A stretch of DNA of 35,714 nucleotides, taken from Deltaproteobacteria bacterium. Its GTDB lineage: Bacteria > Desulfobacterota > DSM-4660 > Desulfatiglandales > Desulfatiglandaceae. The notes beneath the pieces were generated by a model. That model did not search any database. It saw only the letters and a list, made by a program, of their open reading frames with translations, and was not told the DNA's origin. The position numbers and the translations under genes are program-made. Numbering within the stretch: position 1 is the first letter of the stretch; every line of letters starts with the position of its first letter. The stretch covers positions 1 to 35,714 of the forward strand of contig JAJDOH010000086.1 in the NCBI GenBank assembly GCA_022340265.1, in the 5' to 3' direction. Positions 7,183 through 15,926 of the stretch are shown in pieces.

Positions 7183-8949
7183 CTAATGATTGCTCTCACG
7201 GCATACGCCGCAGCGGACACACTCTCCCACCCTGCAGCCATCCGATAACCTGCCGTCAAGTGCCAGACGGTATTCCCCTTGAAGATGCTTCTTCAAAATT
7301 CCATGATCAATGAAATCCCAGGGGAGGATTTCATCAAGATCCTTTTGGCGGTAAACGAAAAAATCGGGATTTATCTGGGAAAGCTGCATGGCCTTTTTCC
7401 AGTTCCCTTTCAATTTGTGGGCCCCTAGAAGGATGCTGCCGACTCTTCTGTCCCCGAGGGAGAATAACGCCTGTATATAAGCCCATTTGGGGACATCAGT
7501 ATTGACCATGATGCCGCCGGATTTAGAAAGCTTCTTTCTTAGTTGTTTTTGTTTTTCTTTAAGCGATCCGATTTCCGCCATGGGGAACCATTGAAACGGC
7601 GTAAAAGGTTTTGGGATAAAGCAGTTGACACTGAGTTTGATGCGGCCGATCTTTCCCCTTTCCGCCGATTCTTTGACCATCCGGTGTTTGATCTTTCTGA
7701 CCAGTTCAACAATTTCATCCACATCTTGGTGCGTTTCGGTGGGAAGCCCCATGAGAAAATAAAGCCTGATGGAAAAGTCGCTGATACCGGCGATCATTCG
7801 GATTGCTTCAAGAATTTGCGCCTCAGTCAAATGCTTGTTGATGATGTTTCGCAGCCTTTGGCTTCCAGCCTCCGGTGCAATGGCGATAGTTTTTTGACCC
7901 GATTCCTTTAGATATTCCAGAAGGCCTTGCGTCACGTTTTCGGCCCTCAAGGATGAAACTGAAAATTTGCCGCCGTTATGACAAATCACACTGATCAATT
8001 CCTCTAATCCCGGAGTATCCGACACGGCGGGGCTCACCAGTCCCACCTGGGAGCATCTTTCAAGGGCGGAGTGAATACCTTTTTGAAGTTCGGATTCCAT
8101 GTAGACTCGGGGAGGGCGGTAAACATAACCGGCTGCACAGAAACGGCACGCGTGCCCACAGCCCCTCCCCACCTCTACAAGGACCTTGCTTCCGAACTCC
8201 GTGTCCGGCGTGGTAATACATGACAGCGGCATTCCCATATCCGTAAATCCGCCTTTGGGAGAATAGACGGCACGGATATTTTCCGGCACATTTTTTTTTA
8301 ACGGAATGAAATGTTTCAGCGTTCCGTTTTCTTTATATGCCACGTCATATAGGGATGGCGCGTAAAAACCCGGCACTTTTCCGGCCAGAAGGGGGAACCC
8401 GTCTTTTCGCCTGAAAGTATTTTTTCCATATTCCAGAAAGGCATCCACGAAAAGATCCAGGTTCTCTTCTGCTTCACCCAGGAGAAAGAAATCCACAAAG
8501 GGCGCCAACGGCTCCGGGTTTAGAAAGGAAGCGACGCCTCCTGCCATCACATAAGGCTCTTTTTCCGTCCTTTCATCTGAAAGAAGTGGAATCCTCCCCA
8601 TCTCCAGCATTTGTAAAACATTGGGGTAGTCGTTTTCAAAAGAAATAGAAAAGGCTGCCAAATCAAAGCGTTCGAGCGGCATTTGTGACTCTAATGAAAG
8701 AAGCGGCATTTGTGATTTCACATAAAGAGCCATTTCCCGACCTTCGGGAAGGAAAAACCGCTCCGCTACCACATCCTTTCTGTCATTTAAAAGCCGGTAG
8801 ACGATCTGGATGCCCAGATTCGACATTCCCAGTCGATAATGATTGGGGAATATTAATGCCACGGGCAATTTTCCTCCCCAGTCTTTTCGAATGGTGCCCT
8901 TTTCTCTTGCCATTATGGCGCGATAAAGGGCTGTTATGTCATCGGGCAA
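7183..8949 (-). CDS. Radical SAM protein with B12-binding-like N-terminal region (TIGR03960-like)
   Basis: The 588-aa protein carries the radical SAM cluster motif CGHACRFC (Cys264, Cys268, Cys271), followed by AAGYVYRPPR, and downstream SAM-binding features (APEAGSQRLR, LYFLMGLPTE). Residues 27-160 resemble the degenerate B12-binding domain of large radical SAM proteins (VALIFPNHYRLGMSNLG; FLLGEAEEN). A Cys-rich tail (CRVGECVRCGVC) may hold a second metal site. The family is widespread but of unknown reaction; in many genomes it is linked to a DUF2344 domain, which is absent here. The only good start is TTG 8949 with AAGGA about 10 nt upstream. It follows ftsZ by 47 nt, so it may be read with the dcw cluster. 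Confidence 0.85.
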   Translation of the reverse strand: MPDDITALYRAIMAREKGTIRKDWGGKLPVALIFPNHYRLGMSNLGIQIVYRLLNDRKDVVAERFFLPEGREMALYVKSQMPLLSLESQMPLERFDLAAFSISFENDYPNVLQMLEMGRIPLLSDERTEKEPYVMAGGVASFLNPEPLAPFVDFFLLGEAEENLDLFVDAFLEYGKNTFRRKDGFPLLAGKVPGFYAPSLYDVAYKENGTLKHFIPLKKNVPENIRAVYSPKGGFTDMGMPLSCITTPDTEFGSKVLVEVGRGCGHACRFCAAGYVYRPPRVYMESELQKGIHSALERCSQVGLVSPAVSDTPGLEELISVICHNGGKFSVSSLRAENVTQGLLEYLKESGQKTIAIAPEAGSQRLRNIINKHLTEAQILEAIRMIAGISDFSIRLYFLMGLPTETHQDVDEIVELVRKIKHRMVKESAERGKIGRIKLSVNCFIPKPFTPFQWFPMAEIGSLKEKQKQLRKKLSKSGGIMVNTDVPKWAYIQALFSLGDRRVGSILLGAHKLKGNWKKAMQLSQINPDFFVYRQKDLDEILPWDFIDHGILKKHLQGEYRLALDGRLSDGCRVGECVRCGVCRESNH

Positions 8950-8996
8950 GGTCTCAGAATCCTTTTCACATCTAATGTCTTCACCTGGCCGAACAC

Positions 8997-10265
8997 CTAA
9001 TCCGCCTTTACCCTCAGGAATGTGGGATAATCCAGACCGTCCTTCATTCGGAATTTGTCAAAAAAACTCTTTTTCCTTTTTTTCTCGTTATCTTCTTTCA
9101 AATTATTGTCGAGTTTGGCTCCCCTTCTCGCAAAGGTCGGTGTATCCAGGCACACACCATCCTTTTTAACGGTCCATTCCTCTTCAATCTCTTCGAGGGT
9201 GACATCTCTTAAATTTACCACATTGGCGTAATCCTGAACCGATCTTTTCTGAACTTCGTTGTTCAGTGTCACGACATGGCGGGCTGTCTTTTCCTCCGCG
9301 ATACTATCTATTCCGGTAGCGACCACCGTAACCTGAATCTCATCTCCCATGCTGTCATCATAAACAAGACCCCAGAAGACCTCCGCCTCTTTTGCTTCTT
9401 CCTTGATATAGCTTGAGGCTTCATCCACTTCTTCCATGGTCATATCGGATGGCCCTGTCAGGTTCATCAACAGACCCTTTGCACCTTCAATGGAAATATC
9501 CTCCAGAAGCGGACTGTTGATGGCCTGCTGTGCGGCATCAACGGCCCGTTTTTCCCCTGACGCCCGGCCCATTCCCATTATAGCCGTTCCGTTTCTCGAC
9601 ATCACCTTTCTGACATCTGCAAAATCAAGGTTGATGAAGCCACTGCTCATGATCAGGTCTGAAATCCCTTTGACGGCCTGAAGCAGAACATCATCGGCTT
9701 TGGCGATCAGTTCTTTGAATGAAGTGGTTTTTTCCCCGATGGTTTTGAGACGCTCATTGGGGATGACAATAATGCTGTCAACTTCATTCTTGAGTTGCTC
9801 GATGCCCTCCAAGGCCTGCTTCATTCTCTTTTCACCTTCGAATTTGAAGGGCTTGGTCACAACGGCCACGGTGAGGGCATCGCTTTCCTTGCTTTCCCTG
9901 GCTGCCACGGGAGAGGCGCCGGTGCCCGTTCCACCGCCCATGCCGGCAGTGATAAAGACCATGTCGGACCGGTCCATGGCTTCCCGGAGTTCATGAAGAC
10001 TTTCCTCGGCCGCGCTTCTACCGACTTCAGGATCGGCGCCTGCACCAAGACCCATGGTGATTTCCGGTCCCAGCTGGATTTTCCTGGTACAGGTTGATCG
10101 ATCAAGGTCTTGACAATCCGTATTGGCCACCACAAATTCAACGCCTCTGAGATCAGAATTGATCATGTTGTTAATGGCATTTCCGCCAGCGCCACCAATG
10201 CCCAGAACTTTGATCCTGGCATGATAGGCTCCTTTTTCCGTTTCGTCGACAAATTCAAATTTCAT
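8997..10265 (-). CDS. ftsZ: Cell division protein FtsZ
   Basis: FtsZ is the tubulin-like GTPase that forms the Z ring at midcell. The 422-aa protein contains the tubulin signature GGGTGTG at 110-116, GIGGAGGNAINNM near 22-34, and the T7 synergy loop NLDFADV that completes GTP hydrolysis in the neighbouring subunit. After a charged linker the C-terminal peptide LDYPTFLRVKAD is the conserved tail that binds FtsA. ATG 10265 is preceded by a strong AAGGAGG site 5 nt upstream, the best ribosome site in the cluster, in keeping with the high FtsZ level cells need. It is the last core gene of the dcw cluster, 24 nt after ftsA. Confidence 0.98.
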   Translation of the reverse strand: MKFEFVDETEKGAYHARIKVLGIGGAGGNAINNMINSDLRGVEFVVANTDCQDLDRSTCTRKIQLGPEITMGLGAGADPEVGRSAAEESLHELREAMDRSDMVFITAGMGGGTGTGASPVAARESKESDALTVAVVTKPFKFEGEKRMKQALEGIEQLKNEVDSIIVIPNERLKTIGEKTTSFKELIAKADDVLLQAVKGISDLIMSSGFINLDFADVRKVMSRNGTAIMGMGRASGEKRAVDAAQQAINSPLLEDISIEGAKGLLMNLTGPSDMTMEEVDEASSYIKEEAKEAEVFWGLVYDDSMGDEIQVTVVATGIDSIAEEKTARHVVTLNNEVQKRSVQDYANVVNLRDVTLEEIEEEWTVKKDGVCLDTPTFARRGAKLDNNLKEDNEKKRKKSFFDKFRMKDGLDYPTFLRVKAD

Positions 10266-10289
10266 TTTTCCCTCCTTACCTTTTAAAAG

Positions 10290-11513
10290 TTAAACGATAT
10301 CTTTAAACCAGCGTTTCATCCTTGCCATTACGAGATGAAAAATGTTGGAATCCCGGATTCGAAATTTCTTTTTCTGCTTGTAGGTTTTGGCTCCGTACAG
10401 AACAAGGCCTACGGCTGTGGCATACATGGGTTTGTTGATCAGATCGACCAATCCATTGACTTCCTGAGGATAACCCACACGGGCCGGAGCGCTGAAGATC
10501 TGTTCGGCCATTTCGCTGATGCCGGGAAGTTCGGCGGAGCCCCCAGTTACGACCACGCCCGAGCTGGCAAGTTCGTCATAACCGGATTGGACCAGCTCCT
10601 CGTAAATGAGTGTGAAAATTTCTTCAACTCTCGGTTCCAGGATTTCTCCCAGGATTTGTCTGGAGAGTGTCCTCGGGCTTCTGCCGCCGACCCCCGGGAC
10701 TTCAATGGTTTCATCCTTGCCGATCATGGATGAAAGGGCGGCTCCGTATTTGATCTTGATCTTTTCAGCTTCCAGCTTGGGAGTTCTGAGACCTACGGCG
10801 ATGTCGTAGGTCAAATTATCACCACCCAGTGCCAGAACCGATGTGTGTTTGATGGCGCCTTTTGAAAAAAGGGCCAGATCTGTGGTGCCCCCTCCGAAAT
10901 CTATCAGTGCCGCACCCAGATTGCGCTCCTCTTTTGTAAGAACGGCCTCGCTGGATGCCAGGGATTCCAGTACAATGTCGTAAACATCCAGCCCAGCCCT
11001 GTTGGCACACTTGATGATGTTCTGCGCAGAGGTCACCGCACCGGTAACAATGTGGACCTTTGCCTCCAGGCGAACGCCTGACATACCCAGAGGGTCTACG
11101 ATGCCGTCCTGGTCATCGACGATGAATTCCTGCACCAGCGTGTGGATGACTTCCCGGTCCATGGGGACTGCCACTGCACTTGCCGTCTCAATGACCCGTT
11201 CAATGTCTTTTTTTGTCACCTCCTTTTCTTTAAGCGCTATAACGCCCGGTTTATTAACCCCTTCAATGTGTCCGCCCGCGATTCCCGCATACACGGAACC
11301 GATTTCACAGCCGGCCATTGTTTCTGCCTCTTCTATGGCCGCCTTAATGGAATCCACAGTGTTTTCGATGTTGATGACCACACCCTTTCTGAGACCTTCT
11401 GAAGGATGGCTTCCCATTCCGATGATTTCCAGGCCCTCAGGGCGAACTTCCCCCACCACTGCACAGATTTTAGTGGTTCCGATATCCAGGCCTACAATGA
11501 TGTCCATGCCCAT
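10290..11513 (-). CDS. ftsA: Cell division protein FtsA
   Basis: FtsA is the actin-like protein that tethers FtsZ to the membrane and recruits later divisome proteins. The 407-aa sequence has the actin-fold phosphate-1 loop (VGLDIGTTKICAVVGE near residues 8-23), phosphate-2 region (ALIDFGGGTTDLALF) and adenosine motif (GVVVTGGSAELPG). The C-terminal MARMKRWFKDIV is the amphipathic membrane-targeting helix. Start is ATG 11513, or ATG 11507 two codons later; GAGGT lies about 9 nt before the first. It sits between ftsQ (12 nt) and ftsZ (24 nt), the usual order. Confidence 0.97.
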   Translation of the reverse strand: MGMDIIVGLDIGTTKICAVVGEVRPEGLEIIGMGSHPSEGLRKGVVINIENTVDSIKAAIEEAETMAGCEIGSVYAGIAGGHIEGVNKPGVIALKEKEVTKKDIERVIETASAVAVPMDREVIHTLVQEFIVDDQDGIVDPLGMSGVRLEAKVHIVTGAVTSAQNIIKCANRAGLDVYDIVLESLASSEAVLTKEERNLGAALIDFGGGTTDLALFSKGAIKHTSVLALGGDNLTYDIAVGLRTPKLEAEKIKIKYGAALSSMIGKDETIEVPGVGGRSPRTLSRQILGEILEPRVEEIFTLIYEELVQSGYDELASSGVVVTGGSAELPGISEMAEQIFSAPARVGYPQEVNGLVDLINKPMYATAVGLVLYGAKTYKQKKKFRIRDSNIFHLVMARMKRWFKDIV

Positions 11514-11525
11514 GAAAAAATTACC

Positions 11526-12368
11526 TCATCCCGAAACCTGACTTTTTTTAAAAGATACAATTGCGCTATCCCCATGGTTCAAATCAATCTGGGTTACATG
11601 GTGGATTTTTCCTGTCTCGCTTAAATGTTTTGCCACCTGTTTCAGCACATCCATTTTGCTGGCCACATTCTGTCCCGGGATGCGGATTGCGGCCTGCATA
11701 TGGTTAAAATACAAAGAGATCCCGCCGTTTTGATCGAGATGTATTTCGGACAGGTTCTGAAGGGACCATCGGTCCTTTTCCTTCTTGAGCACACGCAACA
11801 CTTTGGCGGTTTGATTCAACTTGCTCTTCTGGTTGGGGTCCTCAAGGGAAAGACCTGTCAGAATAGGAAAATCTATTTCATCGGTCGGTGAGAGCGGCTT
11901 AAAAAGTTCACCCTGTCTGTTCATGTAATAAGATTTGTCCATCAGGACCAGCAGCGCCGGGTCTTCTTTTTCCACCTCCACAATCAGGGTGTCCGGAAAT
12001 CGCCTTTCCACGGTTGCGGTTCTAACCCATGGATGTTTTTCCATCTCATTTTTTAAAACTTCAAGTTTGATACCTAAGAGACCCTGTTCGGATGTCAGCC
12101 CGCACATTTGAAGGAGATCATTTCTGATGCTTTCATCAACTCCCCTGATTTCAACATGTTCCAGTTTCATATAAGGAGAAGAGAGCAGGTAGTTGTAAAG
12201 CACCACAAAGGTCAGACTGACGACCGCCAAAACAGACAGGAACAGAAAGAGCTTCACAAATCCTGAGCCGATGCTTTTGAAAAAACTCCAAACCGGCAAC
12301 CCCTTAGATTTTCGATGGTTTTTTGGAGTATTTTTTCGAGCCCGCTTTTTATTGGGATTCGATTTCAC
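11526..12368 (-). CDS. ftsQ: Cell division protein FtsQ
   Basis: FtsQ is the bitopic divisome protein that bridges cytoplasmic and periplasmic components with FtsB and FtsL. The 280-aa protein has a very basic cytoplasmic N-terminus (residues 1-25), one membrane segment at about 38-60, then a POTRA domain (LEHVEIRGVDESIRNDLL onward, about 73-142) and the FtsQ beta domain (HPWVRTATVERRFPDTLIVEVEKEDP). The start is GTG at 12368 with a poor ribosome site; no better in-frame alternative keeps the basic tail. It lies 43 nt after murB and 12 nt before ftsA. Confidence 0.92.
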   Translation of the reverse strand: MKSNPNKKRARKNTPKNHRKSKGLPVWSFFKSIGSGFVKLFLFLSVLAVVSLTFVVLYNYLLSSPYMKLEHVEIRGVDESIRNDLLQMCGLTSEQGLLGIKLEVLKNEMEKHPWVRTATVERRFPDTLIVEVEKEDPALLVLMDKSYYMNRQGELFKPLSPTDEIDFPILTGLSLEDPNQKSKLNQTAKVLRVLKKEKDRWSLQNLSEIHLDQNGGISLYFNHMQAAIRIPGQNVASKMDVLKQVAKHLSETGKIHHVTQIDLNHGDSAIVSFKKSQVSG

Positions 12369-12411
12369 TTTTGAACTACCCGTATGGTTGACATGGTTTT
12401 CACAAAATCCG

Positions 12412-13326
12412 TTATGGTTGTTTACCCACGATTTTTATTTCCGGTTCCAGGTTTATGCCTGATGTTCGTTTGACCTCGAAGTGCACCAGTTCCATGAGTG
12501 ACAGAATATCTCTTGCTGTAGCGCTACCCATGTTTAAGATGTAGTTGGCATGTTTTTCGGAAACCATGGCGCCACCAATTTTTCTCCCTTTGAGCCCCGC
12601 TTGATCAATAAGCCTGCCGGCATGATCACCCGGCGGATTTTTAAACACACTACCGGCACTGGGCGCTCCATGTGGTTGCGTTTCCTTTCGCGTCCTGAGA
12701 AAATCGCCCATTTTTTCAGCCACCTTATCCGGCGTTGACCGGCTCAATTGAAAACAGGCATTGACGACGGCGCTGCCTTTGTGCACATGGAGCCTGCGGT
12801 ATGAAAATTCCAGGTCTGAACGATTCATTAAAACCGCTGTGCCACCGGACACCACGAATTGAATGGTTTTGACCTTTTCGCCTACCTCCTGTCCGAAAGC
12901 CCCGGCGTTCATGACCACCGCACCGCCAACCGTTCCGGGTATTCCGGCCATGAATTCAAGGCCTGACATGCCCTTTTGTCTGCACCATTTCATGAGATCC
13001 GTGAGGTGAACGCCGCCTCCCGCCCATACCAGGGAATCCTCAGGTCCTTGATTGATCGTCGCAAGTGATCCCTTTAACAGAATCATGACACCGTCAATGC
13101 CATTGTCGGTTACGAGCAGATTGCTTCCCTTCCCCAGCACACCGTAGGGGATACTTTCAGCGGATAGAAAGCGTATGACCTCTTTCAGTGTCATCAGGTC
13201 GCGGGCTTCCCAAAGGACCTCAACAGGTCCGCCCACCTGATATGTGGTAAGTTGATGCATGGGGTAATGAAATCTGATCCCTTTCCCCGCAAGTCTTTCA
13301 AGTGTTGTTTTTTGGTGGCGATCCAT
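12412..13326 (-). CDS. murB: UDP-N-acetylenolpyruvoylglucosamine reductase MurB
   Basis: MurB reduces UDP-GlcNAc-enolpyruvate to UDP-MurNAc with NADPH through bound FAD. The 304-aa length fits the shorter type II enzymes. Visible motifs are YQVGGPVEVLW, LGKGSNLLV, the FAD-binding GLEFMAGIPGTVGGAVVMNAGA, and AGSVFKNP carrying the catalytic Ser that protonates the intermediate, followed by LIDQAGLKG and EKHANYILN. ATG 13326 has no strong ribosome site. The gene follows murC in the order murC-murB-ftsQ; ddl, which often sits here, is absent. Confidence 0.96.
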   Translation of the reverse strand: MDRHQKTTLERLAGKGIRFHYPMHQLTTYQVGGPVEVLWEARDLMTLKEVIRFLSAESIPYGVLGKGSNLLVTDNGIDGVMILLKGSLATINQGPEDSLVWAGGGVHLTDLMKWCRQKGMSGLEFMAGIPGTVGGAVVMNAGAFGQEVGEKVKTIQFVVSGGTAVLMNRSDLEFSYRRLHVHKGSAVVNACFQLSRSTPDKVAEKMGDFLRTRKETQPHGAPSAGSVFKNPPGDHAGRLIDQAGLKGRKIGGAMVSEKHANYILNMGSATARDILSLMELVHFEVKRTSGINLEPEIKIVGKQP

Positions 13327-13373
13327 TTTTTTAATGGGCTGCCTGCTGCAAGCCGAAAATGAAATTGTCAGTT

Positions 13374-14753
13374 TTAGTCCGATTGCGCCAAAAAGCGCTC
13401 CCCTTCCTCGTAAACGTTGCCCGCCCCCAGTGTCAGGACAAGATCTCCGGGGGTCAGCAGCTTTTCCAGCATGGGCACCACCGCTTTCAGGTCAGCGCAT
13501 AAAATCGCTTCTTTGTGTCCGTGTTCTTTGATTTCCCGGACCAGGTTTCCTGAATTTATATCCTCAATGGGATCTTCACCTGCGGGGTAAATGGGAGTCA
13601 CCAAAAGGACGTCCGCATCATTGAAGGAAATCACAAAACGGTCCAGCAATGCCTGGGTGCGAGTGTATCGATGCGGTTGGAAAACAACCACCAGTCGTTT
13701 TTCGGACCAGCAGGCTTTCACGGTTTTAAGGGTCGCCATAATTTCGGTGGGATGATGTCCATAATCGTCCATGACCATGACGCCGTTTTTCTCTCCCTTG
13801 ATCTGTAACCGTCGAGCAAGGCCCCCCAGCGCAGTGAGTCCTTCACGAATGACCCCCATTTCAAGGTCAAGCTCGAGACCCACAGCGGTGGCAGCCAGGG
13901 CGTTTAACGCGTTGTGCGCACCGGGCATTCCCACGGAAATGCGGCCCATGGATTGATTTCGGTAAATGACCTCCAGACTGGTGCCCCATTTTTCGTTTCT
14001 AAGGTCTCTTCCCCTGAGATCGGCCTGCGTGCTCATGCCGTAGGTGATATACCTCTTTTTTAACTGAGGAATAACGCCCTGAATTTCCTCGTTGTCCTGG
14101 CAGAGGATGGCGATACCGTAAAACGGAATCTTATTAATAAAATCTACAAAGGTTCGCCGAATGGCCGACATGCTGCCATAGTGGTCCATGTGTTCGTGAT
14201 CAATATTGGTTACCACCGCGATGCTGGGGGAGAGTGCCAGAAAAGAACCATCGCTTTCATCCGCTTCCGCCACCAAAACATCGCCCTGGCCCAGTTTGGC
14301 GTTGGAGCCTCCCCAGATATCCAGGCGCCCACCGATGACCACTGTGGGATCGAGCGCCCCCCGCGTCAGGATGGAGGCGACCATGGATGTGGTGGTGGTT
14401 TTGCCATGGGCTCCCGCGATGGCCACGCCATATTTGAGGCGCATGAGTTCCGCCAACATTTCAGCTCTGGGGATGACCGGGATATACCGGTCTTTGGCTT
14501 CCTGAAGTTCCGGGTTTTGAAAGCCAACCGCCGAAGAGTAGACCACCACGTCGGCTTCCTGTATGTTGCCGCGCTTGTGCCCCCTGAATACCCGGCATCC
14601 CAGTTTTGAGAGTCTCTCGGTAGCAGCGGAATCTTTCAGATCGGAACCGCTGACAATGTATCCCAGGTTGATCAACAGTTCGGCCAGCCCGCTCATGCCG
14701 ATGCCCCCGATGCCCACAAAATGAATATGCTTTGCTTTGCCGAACTGTTTCAT
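13374..14753 (-). CDS. murC: UDP-N-acetylmuramate--L-alanine ligase MurC
   Basis: MurC attaches L-Ala to UDP-MurNAc using ATP, the first amino-acid addition of the peptidoglycan stem. The 459-aa protein has the MurC Rossmann start HFVGIGGIGMSGLAELL, the P-loop GAHGKTTTTSMVASIL near residues 115-130, DEADESDGSF-type acidic motif (VAEADESDGSFL), NIDHEHMDHYG and DDYGHHPTEI, all characteristic of MurC within the Mur ligases. ATG 14753 follows a distant AGAAGG. It lies 38 nt after murG and 47 nt before murB. Confidence 0.97.
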   Translation of the reverse strand: MKQFGKAKHIHFVGIGGIGMSGLAELLINLGYIVSGSDLKDSAATERLSKLGCRVFRGHKRGNIQEADVVVYSSAVGFQNPELQEAKDRYIPVIPRAEMLAELMRLKYGVAIAGAHGKTTTTSMVASILTRGALDPTVVIGGRLDIWGGSNAKLGQGDVLVAEADESDGSFLALSPSIAVVTNIDHEHMDHYGSMSAIRRTFVDFINKIPFYGIAILCQDNEEIQGVIPQLKKRYITYGMSTQADLRGRDLRNEKWGTSLEVIYRNQSMGRISVGMPGAHNALNALAATAVGLELDLEMGVIREGLTALGGLARRLQIKGEKNGVMVMDDYGHHPTEIMATLKTVKACWSEKRLVVVFQPHRYTRTQALLDRFVISFNDADVLLVTPIYPAGEDPIEDINSGNLVREIKEHGHKEAILCADLKAVVPMLEKLLTPGDLVLTLGAGNVYEEGERFLAQSD

Positions 14754-14791
14754 GATTTTTTTCGATACCTTCTGGGTTTAAAAGTCAACAG

Positions 14792-15916
14792 CTACTTACC
14801 CGCGGGCAAAACCGTCATAAGCTGATCCACGATAATTCGGTCCGCATCCGGGCGGCCAAACCCTCGGGCAGCTGCACCCATCTTTTGCAGCTCTTGAGAG
14901 TGGTCCATGTAATACGAAATGGTATTTGCCAGTCCTTCAGCGCTCAGATCCTTTTGAAGGATCATCTCCGCCCCGCCCACTCGCGCCAGTGACCGGGCGT
15001 TGGTTTCCTGATGTCCATTGGTCGCATGGGGATATGGAATGAGGATCGATGGTTTTCCAAGGGCTGCCAGTTCAAACAGGGTTGTTGCCCCGGCCCGGCT
15101 GACCACCACGTTCGCCCGACGATAGGCTGAAGCCATATCCTCGACAAAGGGAAGCACTTTTGCTTCAAAGTCCCCGCCTCCAAAACCTTCCGCCCGGTAG
15201 CCTGAAAGGACCCTTTGATGATCCTGTTTTCCTGTCTGGTGAATGACGTCGAACGTTTTTCCCGATTTTCTTAAGATGCTGTAAGCCTTCACAAAGGCAT
15301 CGTTGATGGCCGCGGCCCCCTGACTGCCGCCCACCACCATAACCGTGAAGGGCTGGGTTTCAACGATTGAATCCAGTGGGGGTGACATCAATTCACGCCT
15401 TACGGGATTGCCGGTAAGGAGGGTCTCTCTGTTTTTGAAGTGGGGGGCGCTTTCTCTAAAAGAGATGAAAATGCGATCCACAACACGGGCGAGCAAACGG
15501 TTGGTCAGGCCCGGATAAGAGTTTTGTTCATGGATGGCTGTGGGTACGCCAAGCAGCCTGGCAGCCAGGCAGAACGGTCCGGCGGAATAACCGCCTACGC
15601 CAATCACAAAAGACGGCCTGAATTCCCTGATAATCTTCATTGACTGAAAAAGACTCCCCGGTAGCATGCTCAAAACAGTGAGGCCCTTTTTCCATCCGCG
15701 GCCTTTGATGCCCTCCACCCGAATGAAAGCCACACGAAAGCCGTGTTTTCGAAGAATTTCCGACTCCATTCTTCTGCGGCCCACCACAAAAAGAACCGAT
15801 GCATCAGGGTCCCTGGCTTCCAGTTCCCTGGCGATGGCAATCCCCGGAAACAGGTGTCCGCCGGTTCCGCCTCCCGCTATGATGCAACGTATTTTCTGTC
15901 CTTTCCCCTCAGTCAT
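14792..15916 (-). CDS. murG: Lipid II synthase MurG
   Basis: MurG transfers GlcNAc from UDP-GlcNAc to lipid I on the inner face of the cytoplasmic membrane, giving lipid II. The 374-aa protein has the G-loop IAGGGTGGHLFPG near residues 13-25, GVGGYSAGP, HEQNSYPGLTNRLL, VVGGSQGA and the UDP-binding region VVSRAGATTLFELAALGKPSILIPYPHATNGHQ, all diagnostic for MurG (GT28). ATG 15916 lies 10 nt after the ftsW stop, so translation is probably coupled. The UDP-GlcNAc it uses is the product expected from the GlmM pathway encoded near the other end of the cluster. Confidence 0.97.
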   Translation of the reverse strand: MTEGKGQKIRCIIAGGGTGGHLFPGIAIARELEARDPDASVLFVVGRRRMESEILRKHGFRVAFIRVEGIKGRGWKKGLTVLSMLPGSLFQSMKIIREFRPSFVIGVGGYSAGPFCLAARLLGVPTAIHEQNSYPGLTNRLLARVVDRIFISFRESAPHFKNRETLLTGNPVRRELMSPPLDSIVETQPFTVMVVGGSQGAAAINDAFVKAYSILRKSGKTFDVIHQTGKQDHQRVLSGYRAEGFGGGDFEAKVLPFVEDMASAYRRANVVVSRAGATTLFELAALGKPSILIPYPHATNGHQETNARSLARVGGAEMILQKDLSAEGLANTISYYMDHSQELQKMGAAARGFGRPDADRIIVDQLMTVLPAGK

Positions 15917-15926
15917 TTGATATCCG

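Noticed and set aside
11002-11541. 179-codon plus-strand open frame
   Set aside because: It is a low-complexity antisense frame across ftsA, rich in Ser, Thr and Pro without domain features.
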